Assembly (NCBI GenBank): GCA_000723505.1
Contig: HG934468.1
Span: 2,078,798-2,142,797 of the forward strand
Length of the DNA stretch: 64,000 nt
DNA from: Mucinivorans hirudinis
GTDB lineage: Bacteria > Bacteroidota > Bacteroidia > Bacteroidales > Rikenellaceae
Direction of reading: 5' to 3'
Positions 43,451 through 51,923 of this stretch are shown piece by piece. Below the pieces are notes generated by a model that was not told where the DNA came from, did not search any database, and saw nothing but the letters and a program-made list of their open reading frames with translations. Each line of letters opens with the position of its first letter. Position 1 is the stretch's first letter. The position numbers and the translations under genes were made by a program.

Positions 43451-45175
43451 ATGAGAAAAATGAAAACGAGATTTTTATGGCTATTAGTCATTGCACTATG
43501 TATCGGATTGACTGCTTGCAGCAAAGGGGAGAATCCAAACATTGAAATCCCCAAGGAGTTTACCGAAGTAACATTCACCGAGGGTATAACTAATCAGACA
43601 GTAACCTTTGAAGCCAATAAATCGTGGGCGATTGTTGTAACGGATACTAAAGCGGATGAGGTCACTTGGTTGACAGTCTCTCCCACTAAGGGGGATGCCG
43701 GGAAGGCAACACTAACGGTTACGGCTCAGCATAACTATTCACGACATCAACGTAACACCTATCTTAAGATAGCAGTTGATGGCTTAGTAAGAACCATTCC
43801 GATAACGCAACTTGCCGCAATACCGGTAATCGAGGACGACAAACCGTCGGCGGTAGTTCAGTCAAAAGGCTTCTTTGTTGTCAATGAAGATTGGTTTGGT
43901 CGCGATAACGGCACGGTTAACTATTTCCAAAAAGAGGGCAATAATTACACTGCCTCATATCGTGCTTATCGTGCAGCCAATCCTGCGCAGAGCGATTGGC
44001 TCGGTGTCACTTCTGAGCATGCTATTGTATGGGGTGATAATGTTTACTTTAGCTCCAAAACGGGAAATAGTTTTGTTGTTGCCGATGCCAAAAGTTTGAA
44101 AAAGAAAGCAATCGTCACCACCATTGGCGGTGACGGCAGGTCGTTTGTAGGTATTGACGATACCAAAGGATATATAGGGCATTCCGCAGGTATGACCGTG
44201 TTTGATATCTCGAGGCTGCAAATTGGTAAAAAGATCGATGGAGTGAGCGGTCAAATTGGAACAATGGGTTCTATTCAAGGACGAGTATTTGCTATTTCAC
44301 AACAAAACGGGTTATATGTCATCAACGCGAAGACAGATGTTTTGGAGCAGACCATTTCGGGTTCATACAACACATTAGCCATAAGCAAAGATGGTAATGT
44401 GTGGGTTGCCGGCTCTTCGAAATTGATAAAATTGAATCCATCGACACTCGATAAAGAGGAGTTTGACTATCCGGAAGGTGCAAAAATAGGTGGCAGCTGG
44501 GGGGCTTGGAACGCGGGCAGTATGTGTGCCAGTACTCAGCAAAATGCATTGTATTGGGTTGCAAGCGGTAAAGTTGTCAAATATGATATTGATGCCAACA
44601 CAACCAATCCATCTCTATACACCTTGGGTAAAAGCGAATACGGCACTCAGTTGTCTATATATGGAGCCGGACTGCGTGTCGATCCATTGACCGACGAATT
44701 AATATTGACTGTAAAACACAGTGGTTGGGGCGAAAATGGAGCTTATAATTGGATATACAAACTCAATCCAGATGGACGGGAGCTTACCAACTTCAAAGTC
44801 AAAGGTGACAACGGTACCGCTGCAAGCTGGGGTGGCAGTGCAAAGGACTGGGACGGTAAATATTTTTGGTTTCCGGCTATGCCTTTCTTCGAGGATGCCA
44901 ACAAGCCACAAATTCTAATCAATCAGATTTTGCTAAAAACAAATGGGAAGTACGAAGTAGATTTAAATGAGAAAATAGTGGATTACGACAACACCAAAGC
45001 CTCGATTCTAAAATCTATTGTTTTGGAAAATACCGATTTGGCTACTGCTGTTCTTGATGGTGGTAAACTAACTGTAATTTCAGGGGCTAAGCCGGGTGTA
45101 ACCTCTGCCACACTTACAGTTATTTCTAACGGAGTGCGTGTAAGCAAAACGATACGAGTTGACGTGGAAGAGTAG
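43451..45175 (+). CDS. BACON/beta-propeller lipoprotein, BtuG-like
   Basis: A 574-residue lipoprotein (GLTAC lipobox about residue 22). Residues ~35-125 are a BACON domain (ANKSWAIVV, WLTVSPTKGDAGKATLTV). From ~135 to 500 lies a YncE/DUF5074-type propeller (FFVVNEDWFGRDNGTVNYF, VWGDNVYFSSKTGNSFVVAD, DPLTDELILTVKHSGWGENG). The last ~65 residues form a strand-rich Ig-like end. In Bacteroides, BtuG surface lipoproteins with this propeller bind B12 very tightly beside BtuB. Riboswitch control and fold make this a likely surface B12 binder, though no BtuB is adjacent. Start chosen at 43451; 43460 is equally possible, 43409 less so. Confidence 0.8.
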   Translation: MRKMKTRFLWLLVIALCIGLTACSKGENPNIEIPKEFTEVTFTEGITNQTVTFEANKSWAIVVTDTKADEVTWLTVSPTKGDAGKATLTVTAQHNYSRHQRNTYLKIAVDGLVRTIPITQLAAIPVIEDDKPSAVVQSKGFFVVNEDWFGRDNGTVNYFQKEGNNYTASYRAYRAANPAQSDWLGVTSEHAIVWGDNVYFSSKTGNSFVVADAKSLKKKAIVTTIGGDGRSFVGIDDTKGYIGHSAGMTVFDISRLQIGKKIDGVSGQIGTMGSIQGRVFAISQQNGLYVINAKTDVLEQTISGSYNTLAISKDGNVWVAGSSKLIKLNPSTLDKEEFDYPEGAKIGGSWGAWNAGSMCASTQQNALYWVASGKVVKYDIDANTTNPSLYTLGKSEYGTQLSIYGAGLRVDPLTDELILTVKHSGWGENGAYNWIYKLNPDGRELTNFKVKGDNGTAASWGGSAKDWDGKYFWFPAMPFFEDANKPQILINQILLKTNGKYEVDLNEKIVDYDNTKASILKSIVLENTDLATAVLDGGKLTVISGAKPGVTSATLTVISNGVRVSKTIRVDVEE

Positions 45176-45179
45176 TGAT

Positions 45180-45235
45180 AAGTGGTGAAAAATTATTGCC
45201 GCAAAAAACATTACAGCAATAATTTTTCACCACTT
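45180..45235 (+). terminator. Terminator after the propeller lipoprotein gene
   Basis: A perfect 20-pair stem (45180-45199 with 45216-45235) and a 16-base loop, then AAATTTTTATTT. It ends the riboswitch-controlled unit before meaB. Confidence 0.85.
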
Positions 45236-45262
45236 AAATTTTTATTTCCCCCCATATTATAC

Positions 45263-45270
45263 TATATTTG
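45263..45270 (+). promoter_or_regulatory. -7 promoter element for meaB
   Basis: TATATTTG matches TAnnTTTG 48 bases before the meaB ATG, just after the preceding terminator, so meaB has its own promoter and is not under the riboswitch. Confidence 0.6.
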
Positions 45271-45317
45271 CGCGTAGAAACTTTCCGTATCCCACTTTTC
45301 ATCTCCACCTAAAAATT

Positions 45318-46415
45318 ATGGCTCATTACGAAGAACATCATAGAGAGACTTTTGCAGATTCAGCACTCGTTGTCAATCACGGCATAGAGCAGCCGCCTGT
45401 GGTTAATCCTAAATTCCATCGTCGGCAACGGGCGCAATATACTGTTGATGAATTTGTTGATGGTATTCTTTCGCGCAATATGGCAATACTTTCTCAGGCT
45501 ATCACAATGGTCGAGAGCTCGCGCGAGGAGCATCAACTCATCGCCCAGCAGATTATTGAGCGTTGCTTGCCTTACACTCGAAACTCCATAAGGATTGGTA
45601 TTACGGGTGTGCCGGGTGCGGGTAAATCCACGTTTATTGAGGCTATCGGCACAAAGGTTACCGCTCTCGGGCATCGGCTGGCGGTGCTTGCCATTGATCC
45701 ATCCTCGGAGCGGAGCAAGGGGTCGATTCTGGGAGACAAAACTCGTATGGAGACCTTGGTGCACAATCCCGATGCCTTTATCCGTCCCTCTCCTTCGGCG
45801 GGGTCGCTGGGTGGGGTGGCACGTAAGACACGTGAAAGTGTGGTGCTTTGTGAAGCAGCCGGTTATGATGTTATATTTATTGAGACCGTGGGTGTGGGGC
45901 AGAGTGAAACGGCAGTCCACTCGATGGTGGATTTGTTCTTATTGTTGCAGATTTCCGGTGCGGGCGATGAGTTGCAGGGTATCAAGCGCGGCATTATGGA
46001 GATGGCGGATTTGATTGCCATCACCAAGGCGGACGGCGCTAACCTCCAAAAAGCAGAACTTGCAAAAGCGCAAATTTCCAATGCGCTGACACTCTTTCCG
46101 ATGCCGGCTTCCGGCTGGAAGCCGCGCGTATACACAACCTCATCCACCGAAGGGGCGGGTCTGATGGAGCTATGGCTTGGTATTGAGGATTTCTTGAAGC
46201 ACACCAAGGTTAATGGATACTTCTATTCCAACCGTGCGCGCCAATCTAAGTGGTGGATGTATGAGACTGTAAACGCTTCTCTGCGCGATAGCTTTTATAA
46301 CTCTCCGGTCATCGAACCTCTCCTGGCTCACTATGAAGAGCAGATTTTGGGCGAAGAGATTAGCAGCTTCGTTGCGGCAAATAGGCTGCTGGAAACCTAT
46401 TTCGGCAGTCGTTAG
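45318..46415 (+). CDS. meaB: Methylmalonyl-CoA mutase-associated GTPase MeaB
   Basis: A 365-residue G3E-type GTPase of the MeaB/ArgK family, the chaperone that gates cofactor loading and protects adenosylcobalamin-dependent methylmalonyl-CoA mutase. Walker A is GVPGAGKST (97-105); further blocks are IDPSSERSKGSILGDKTRM, RPSPSAGSLGGVARKT, FIETVGVGQSE and ITKADGANL. Complete, with the C-terminal dimerisation helices. The mutase genes are not in the window. A run of nine C follows the stop (46416-46424). Confidence 0.95.
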   Translation: MAHYEEHHRETFADSALVVNHGIEQPPVVNPKFHRRQRAQYTVDEFVDGILSRNMAILSQAITMVESSREEHQLIAQQIIERCLPYTRNSIRIGITGVPGAGKSTFIEAIGTKVTALGHRLAVLAIDPSSERSKGSILGDKTRMETLVHNPDAFIRPSPSAGSLGGVARKTRESVVLCEAAGYDVIFIETVGVGQSETAVHSMVDLFLLLQISGAGDELQGIKRGIMEMADLIAITKADGANLQKAELAKAQISNALTLFPMPASGWKPRVYTTSSTEGAGLMELWLGIEDFLKHTKVNGYFYSNRARQSKWWMYETVNASLRDSFYNSPVIEPLLAHYEEQILGEEISSFVAANRLLETYFGSR

Positions 46416-46445
46416 CCCCCCCCCTCTATTTGTTGGTGGTGCGAG

Positions 46446-46856
46446 CTATCGATTGACAAACGCTATTGCGAAATTACGCATTTGTCTAATCATAGCCACC
46501 AAGCCGTTGGCGCGTGTGGGTGAGAGGTTTTCTCGAAGACCGATTTTGTCTATGAAATATAGTTCGGTGTCGATAACCTCCTGCGGTGTTTTGCCGCCCA
46601 ATACCTTTACCAGGAGCGAAGCAATCCCCTTGGCGATAATTGCGTCGGAATCAGCCGTGAAGTATAGTTTCCCATCGCGCAGCTCGCCGTCAATCCAGAC
46701 TCGTGATTGACAGCCCTGTATCAGGTATTGATCGCTCTTGTGCTCGGGAGCAATGAGCGGGAGTTCGGGACTGAGCTCGATAAGGTAGTTGTACTTGTCC
46801 ATCCAGTCGTCGAAAATCGAGAATTCGGCGATAATATCTTCTTGAATCTTATCCAT
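46446..46856 (-). CDS. sufE: SufE family cysteine desulfurase accessory protein
   Basis: A 136-residue SufE protein that accepts persulfide sulfur from SufS for Fe-S cluster assembly. The acceptor cysteine is Cys49 in LIQGCQSRVW; the family blocks DSDAIIAKGIASLLVKV and GLRENLSPTRANGL follow. Normal length. It is convergent with meaB and divergent to uppS; no sufS or sufBCD genes lie near. Confidence 0.94.
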   Translation of the reverse strand: MDKIQEDIIAEFSIFDDWMDKYNYLIELSPELPLIAPEHKSDQYLIQGCQSRVWIDGELRDGKLYFTADSDAIIAKGIASLLVKVLGGKTPQEVIDTELYFIDKIGLRENLSPTRANGLVAMIRQMRNFAIAFVNR

Positions 46857-47158
46857 ATCAACTTAGCATAAAATGTGAGTGCGAAATTACGAAAGTTTTT
46901 TAAATGTAGCGAAAAAACGCTCAATATATTGATTATCTGAAAAGTACTTTCAGCTGTTATTGAGTGCTCAGTATTGGGTGCTGAGGCGGGTAATGTTTTG
47001 TATGTCAGCGTATTTATATTCAATAACTTGCTACACGGCAGCGGAAAATGTGAAAAATCAGCTGTGAATAGAACCACTTTTTTTAGTAAAGTTCGCAATA
47101 GATAGTAACTTTTTGTCGTTTTGGATTGCGGAGTGGTCTATATTTCTGAAAAAATAAT
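46857..47158. other. Divergent intergenic gap sufE/uppS
   Basis: I see no gene here. CGAAATTA (46882-46889), read on the minus strand as TAATTTCG, is one base off the -7 consensus and could serve sufE. The remaining sequence is AT-rich with no clear hairpin or repeat. Confidence 0.3.
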
Positions 47159-47166
47159 TAACTTTG
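47159..47166 (+). promoter_or_regulatory. -7 promoter element for uppS-bamA-ompH
   Basis: TAACTTTG matches TAnnTTTG 17 bases before the uppS ATG, which gives a very short leader. Confidence 0.55.
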
Positions 47167-47183
47167 CGGTTTGATAGAGCGTT

Positions 47184-47885
47184 ATGGAAAAGTTTGAAAA
47201 AATTCCGCGCCACGTTGCCGTTATTATGGATGGTAACGGGCGCTGGGCTCGGGGTGAGGGGCAGCAAAGACTCTTCGGACACCATCGCGGTGTCGATTCG
47301 GTGCGACAGGTGGTTTCCGCTGCGCGCGAGTTGGGGGTTGAGTATCTGACGCTTTACGCCTTCTCCACGGAAAACTGGGGTAGGTCTGCAGAGGAGGTGG
47401 ACGGGTTGATGGAGCTTTTGGCTTTCTCGATACTTAACGAGTTGCCGCAACTTACGCAGCAGCAGATTAAGTTTCGATTTATAGGTGACACAACAAAGTT
47501 GCCGTCCAAGACGCGCCAGAGTATCGAGCTTGCAGAGCAAACCGTAGTGGAGGATGTGAAGATGCACTTGGTGATTGCTGTGAATTACTCGTCACGGTGG
47601 GAGATTGTTGAGGCTGTCAAAAGTATTGTCAGAGAAGGTATTGCCGCCGGGGATGTGACGGTTGATACCATATCCGACCGCCTGCAAACCGTCTCGATGC
47701 CCGACCCCGACCTAATGATTCGCACCAGTGGAGAGCAACGTTTGAGTAACTTTTTGCTTTGGCAGTTGTCCTATGCGGAGCTATATTTTACCCCCGTTTT
47801 GTGGCCTGAGTTTGATGGTGAACAATTTCGTGAGGCTATCAAAGAATATAATAGTAGAGATAGACGTTTCGGATTAGCAAAATAA
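47184..47885 (+). CDS. uppS: Isoprenyl transferase (undecaprenyl diphosphate synthase)
   Basis: A 233-residue cis-prenyltransferase that makes the C55 lipid carrier for peptidoglycan and surface glycans. The catalytic aspartate is Asp16 in VIMDGNGRWARG; then LTLYAFSTENWGRS, NYSSRWEIVEAV and PDLMIRTSGEQRLSNFLLWQ. Complete. First gene of the uppS-bamA-ompH run, 14 bases before bamA. Confidence 0.96.
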   Translation: MEKFEKIPRHVAVIMDGNGRWARGEGQQRLFGHHRGVDSVRQVVSAARELGVEYLTLYAFSTENWGRSAEEVDGLMELLAFSILNELPQLTQQQIKFRFIGDTTKLPSKTRQSIELAEQTVVEDVKMHLVIAVNYSSRWEIVEAVKSIVREGIAAGDVTVDTISDRLQTVSMPDPDLMIRTSGEQRLSNFLLWQLSYAELYFTPVLWPEFDGEQFREAIKEYNSRDRRFGLAK

Positions 47886-47899
47886 CCCCAAATCTGATT

Positions 47900-50389
47900 A
47901 TGAGAATAACAAAAACAGTAATTTTTCTGACACTCCTTTGTGTATTGAGTGTGGCTAAGGCTCAGATTATCGAGCGTATGAATTTGACCCAAAAACCACG
48001 CTACTACGTAATCGGCAACATTATCTCCAACGATTTGGAATATATTCACAAGGACTATCTTATCAACTCTCTTAATTTGGTTAAGGGTGATTCTATTTTA
48101 ATTCCGGGCGATAAAATAAGGGATGCTTACAGACGGTTGTGGGATTTGCGTCACTTCTCGGATGTGAAAATAGAGACTGATTTTCGTGGCGACACTGTCG
48201 ATATATCAATTCTCCTCAAGGAGAATCGCCGAGTGGCGCAGTGGAAGTTCAACGGTGTGCCCAAGAACGAGGAGAAGGAGCTCGTCGAGAAGATGAGACT
48301 TAAACGTCACCAGGCATATACGGACTATCTGATGGAGACTAATGTACGCCTGATTCGCGAATACTACAACGAAAAAGGGTTTAGAGGTGCTAAAATCGAC
48401 TTTACCCTCGAGCGTGATACCACAAAGTGGGCGAGTTATATCGTAAATTTCGATATTTCAAAGGGTAGGCGAATGCGTATCAAGGAGATTGTAGTCGAGG
48501 GTAACGACAATGTGCCTACCAAGGGAATAGTGAAGGCTATGAAAAATACCAATAAATTGGGTATTAATATTTTTGCCAAGACCAAGTTTAACGATAAGGA
48601 GTTTGCGAACGATTTGATTTCTGCGGAGGAGTATATGCACTCAAAGGGTTATCGGGACGCTGTGGTGTTGGAGGATTCTATTTTTGTGATTAACGATAGG
48701 CGAATCGGGGTCTGGATGAAGGTGAAAGAGGGTCAAAAGTACTATTTCCGCGATATTAAGTGGCTTGGCAACTCTGTACATACGGATGACGAGCTCAATA
48801 TGATGCTTCAAATAGATAAGGGAGACGTATATGACAGTGAGGCACTCAACAAACGCCTAGGTACAAAAAGCAACCCGATGGAACAATCGGTGTCGGTGCT
48901 TTACCGTGACAAAGGTTACCTTGCCTATATAATTGAGCCCATAGAGAAGGTTGTGGGAATAGACTCAATCGATGTTGAGATTCGTATGATAGAGGGTAAA
49001 CAGTTCCGTATCAACGATGTAACGTTTAACGGAAACACACGTACCAACGACCACGTTATCCGACGCGAGCTCTACACTGACCCCGGCGAACTCTATAGTC
49101 AGTCGCTGCTAATGCGCACCTATCAACGTTTGGCATCGATGGGGCAGTTTGACGTAACAACAATCAATCCCGAACCCATACCTAACTTTCATAATGAGAC
49201 GGTGGATATACGCTATTCGTTCAAGGAGGTGACCAACGACCAATTGGAGCTATCAGGCGGTTGGGGCGGCGGTATGTTTATTGCGTCGGTGGGTCTTAAG
49301 TTCTCTAACTTTGCGGTGCGTAAATTCTTTGAACCCAAGTCGTGGAGACCATATCCGGCTGGAGATAATCAAACACTCGAATTGAAGATTCAGAGTAATG
49401 GTACTTATTACCAGGCATTTTCAGCATCTTTTACCGAGCCGTGGCTCGGGGGGCGTAAACCGAACTCTCTAAGTGTGTACTTCCATAGCTCGCGCGAGTC
49501 GAATGCATATATTTTGGGTCAGGTAGCCTCTAAGTTTTTCTCCACAACGGGTGCAGGGGTGTCCTTCGGCAAGCGTTTGAATTGGCCCGACCCATACTTC
49601 ACATTCTCCTCGGGTATCTCGGCGACCTCATATAGGATGCAAGACTGGGACTACTTTCTCTTCAAGAATGGCTTTTCGAGCACGGTGGCTCTGAACCTTT
49701 CAGTGGGGCGTAACTCCATTGATGACCCATATCAGTATGCGACTCAGGGCTCTAATATATCTGTATCATTGGCACTTACACCTCCATTTTCGGCTATTGA
49801 CGGTCAGGACTACGCCAACAAAAATATGAGCGAGCAGGAACGTTACCGTTGGATTGAGTACCATAAGTGGAAACTTAACGCGCAGTGGTTTTTTCCTTTG
49901 TATAATAGGAAGTTAGTGTTGATGGCGCGTGCGCAGTTGGGATATTTGGGCTACTATAATGAGAACAAGCGTTCGCCGTTTGAGGGTTTCATCGTTGGTG
50001 GTGACGGTCTGTCCGGATACAACGTTTACGGCACGGAAAATATCGGTTTACGTGGTTACGAAAATGCGTCACTCACCCCCTCTTCTGGATATGGTGTTTA
50101 TGCTTCGGTATTTTCCAAGTATACTGTGGAGATGCGTTATCCGTTCGTACGTGAGGGGTCAACGTTGGTGTATGGTTTGGCGTTCTTGGAGGCGGGTAAT
50201 GCCTTCGAGCACCAGCGAGACTATAAACCATTCAACCTTAAACGTTCAGCCGGTGTGGGTGTTCGCATCTTCCTTCCTGTGCTTGGTATGCTTGGTATAG
50301 ATTGGGGATACGGTTTCGATAAAGCCTCGCCCACACAAGCTAACATAAGTGGTAGTCAGTTCCACTTCTCAATAGGTGCGCAGCTTTAA
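47900..50389 (+). CDS. bamA: Outer membrane protein assembly factor BamA
   Basis: An 829-residue Omp85 protein, the core of the beta-barrel assembly machine. Signal peptide 1-21 (VAKAQ); five POTRA domains to about residue 430 (e.g. IKEIVVEGNDNVPTKGIVKAM, NDVTFNGNTRTNDHVIRREL); then the 16-strand barrel ending HFSIGAQL. Size and gene order are standard for the phylum. The accessory BamB/C/E genes are absent here, as expected for Bacteroidota. Confidence 0.95.
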   Translation: MRITKTVIFLTLLCVLSVAKAQIIERMNLTQKPRYYVIGNIISNDLEYIHKDYLINSLNLVKGDSILIPGDKIRDAYRRLWDLRHFSDVKIETDFRGDTVDISILLKENRRVAQWKFNGVPKNEEKELVEKMRLKRHQAYTDYLMETNVRLIREYYNEKGFRGAKIDFTLERDTTKWASYIVNFDISKGRRMRIKEIVVEGNDNVPTKGIVKAMKNTNKLGINIFAKTKFNDKEFANDLISAEEYMHSKGYRDAVVLEDSIFVINDRRIGVWMKVKEGQKYYFRDIKWLGNSVHTDDELNMMLQIDKGDVYDSEALNKRLGTKSNPMEQSVSVLYRDKGYLAYIIEPIEKVVGIDSIDVEIRMIEGKQFRINDVTFNGNTRTNDHVIRRELYTDPGELYSQSLLMRTYQRLASMGQFDVTTINPEPIPNFHNETVDIRYSFKEVTNDQLELSGGWGGGMFIASVGLKFSNFAVRKFFEPKSWRPYPAGDNQTLELKIQSNGTYYQAFSASFTEPWLGGRKPNSLSVYFHSSRESNAYILGQVASKFFSTTGAGVSFGKRLNWPDPYFTFSSGISATSYRMQDWDYFLFKNGFSSTVALNLSVGRNSIDDPYQYATQGSNISVSLALTPPFSAIDGQDYANKNMSEQERYRWIEYHKWKLNAQWFFPLYNRKLVLMARAQLGYLGYYNENKRSPFEGFIVGGDGLSGYNVYGTENIGLRGYENASLTPSSGYGVYASVFSKYTVEMRYPFVREGSTLVYGLAFLEAGNAFEHQRDYKPFNLKRSAGVGVRIFLPVLGMLGIDWGYGFDKASPTQANISGSQFHFSIGAQL

Positions 50390-50498
50390 TTTGTTTTTTG
50401 ACAGACATTGGATTGTGAAAAGTTTTATAACTCAACTCCACCCGCGTCCGTCGCAAATTCACAACCACAATAACGACAACAAACCAAAAAATAAAATA

Positions 50499-51014
50499 AT
50501 GAAAACACTAAAAATTCTTTTTATCGCAGCATTTGTACTTGTCGGTGCTACGACTATGGCTCAAAATCTGAAACTGGCTTACCTTAATTCTAACGAAATA
50601 ATGGCGGCTCTGCCCGAGATGGAGGAGTTTCAGAAGAAGGCGCAGGCTTATCGCCAAGAGATGTTAGACCAACTGGAAGAGATGCAGGTTGAGTATAGCA
50701 ACAAAATGAATGACTATAAGAATAAGTTTGAGGGTTGGAGTGACGCCGTTCGCCAGCAGAAACTTAAAGAGGTTCAAGATCTTCAGTCGCGTATAGAGGC
50801 TTTCGCACAGGATGCCGAACAAGATGTGGCGAAGAAGAATCAGGAGTGGATTAAACCTATTGTAGACAAGGTTCAGAACGCCATCAAGGAGGTTGGCAAG
50901 GAGCACGGTTTTACATATATTTTTGATACCGTGCAAGGCTCAATCGTCTATATGGATGAAGCTACGGCTACCAATGCGGGTCCGCTTGTAAAAGGTAAGC
51001 TTGGAGTTAAATAG
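50499..51014 (+). CDS. OmpH/Skp family periplasmic chaperone
   Basis: A 171-residue Skp-like chaperone that carries unfolded outer membrane proteins to BamA. Signal peptide 1-21 (GATTMAQ), then a strand KLAYLNSNEIMAALPEM and long coiled-coil helices (about 45-125), ending GSIVYMDEATATN. Start set at 50499; the open frame runs back to 50376 but the extension lacks a signal and is basic random sequence. Many Bacteroidales have two ompH genes in tandem after bamA; only one is here. Confidence 0.93.
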   Translation: MKTLKILFIAAFVLVGATTMAQNLKLAYLNSNEIMAALPEMEEFQKKAQAYRQEMLDQLEEMQVEYSNKMNDYKNKFEGWSDAVRQQKLKEVQDLQSRIEAFAQDAEQDVAKKNQEWIKPIVDKVQNAIKEVGKEHGFTYIFDTVQGSIVYMDEATATNAGPLVKGKLGVK

Positions 51015-51080
51015 GTCTCAAATGAAAAGTGAGAGATGAAAAGTGAAAAGTGGATTACTCTAACTTTTGAGACCATTTTT
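51014..51080 (+). terminator. Terminator after ompH
   Basis: GGTCTCAAA (51014-51022, starting in the stop codon) pairs with TTTGAGACC (51066-51074), followed by ATTTTTT. Its loop of 43 bases is large. A second stem overlaps its left arm (see the inverted repeat at 51020-51106). Confidence 0.6.
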
Positions 51081-51106
51081 TGCTTTTCATCTCTTACTTT
51101 TCATTT
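51020..51106 (+). repeat. 24-base inverted repeat overlapping the ompH terminator
   Basis: AAATGAAAAGTGAGAGATGAAAAG with one mismatch to its partner at 51083-51106. The left arm shares bases with the terminator stem, and the right arm holds its T-run, so the two foldings exclude one another. Confidence 0.65.
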
Positions 51107-51164
51107 CGGTGCTATTCCGATTCGTGTTATATAGTTGCATACTTTTTATTTTTCATTTCCCTAA

Positions 51165-51923
51165 ATGTTTGGCGTAATAGACTCCGGTATCGGCGGTTTG
51201 ACCGTTTGGCGGGAGGTTGTAAAACTTCTCCCTGGTGAGGATATTGTCTATTATGCAGATTCGGCAAATTGCCCCTATGGCAATCGCACCAAGGAGGAAA
51301 TTACTACATTGACAGATGCGATTGTTGGAAAGTTGATAGACCGAGGGGTGGGGTTGATTGTATTGGCTTGTAATACGATGACAGCCGCTGCCGTGACCTA
51401 TCTAAGGGAAAAGTACCCACATATCCTCTTTGTGGGGATGGAGCCGGCGGTTAAGCCTGCCGTGCAAATCACAAAGAGCAACGTTATCGGCATCCTTGCC
51501 ACCCGTGCCACCCTAAGCGGAGAGCACTATCACCGCACCGTGGATAGCTTCAGACCGAGGGTGGAAATAGTTGAGCAGGCGGGAGAGGGGCTCGTAGAGT
51601 TCATCGAAAGAGGCGAAGTCGATTCACCGCAGTGCCGCTCCCTGATAAGGAGTTATATAGACCCAATGGTGGCACGCGGAGCGGATTGCGTAGTATTGGG
51701 CTGTACTCACTATCCTTTCTTAGTACCTGTGATAACCGATATTTACGGTAAAGGTCTTGTAATTGTAGACCCTGCGGCAGCCGTCGCACGACGTGTGATG
51801 GAGCTAGCCCGCACGCACGGCTTGATAGAGAACTCCAAGCCTTGCCACCAATTCCTCACAAGTGGATCTAAGGAGGATTTGCAACATATTATCTCTCTAG
51901 GCAACACTCTTTTGCGCTCATAG
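51165..51923 (+). CDS. murI: Glutamate racemase
   Basis: A 252-residue racemase giving D-glutamate for peptidoglycan. The two catalytic cysteines are Cys69 in VLACNTMTA and Cys180 in VLGCTHYPF; the N-terminal VIDSGIGGLTV and YADSANCPYGNRT bind the substrate. Complete. Its last 35 bases overlap the end of the convergent GT87-like gene, which is unusual for an essential gene. Confidence 0.96.
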   Translation: MFGVIDSGIGGLTVWREVVKLLPGEDIVYYADSANCPYGNRTKEEITTLTDAIVGKLIDRGVGLIVLACNTMTAAAVTYLREKYPHILFVGMEPAVKPAVQITKSNVIGILATRATLSGEHYHRTVDSFRPRVEIVEQAGEGLVEFIERGEVDSPQCRSLIRSYIDPMVARGADCVVLGCTHYPFLVPVITDIYGKGLVIVDPAAAVARRVMELARTHGLIENSKPCHQFLTSGSKEDLQHIISLGNTLLRS

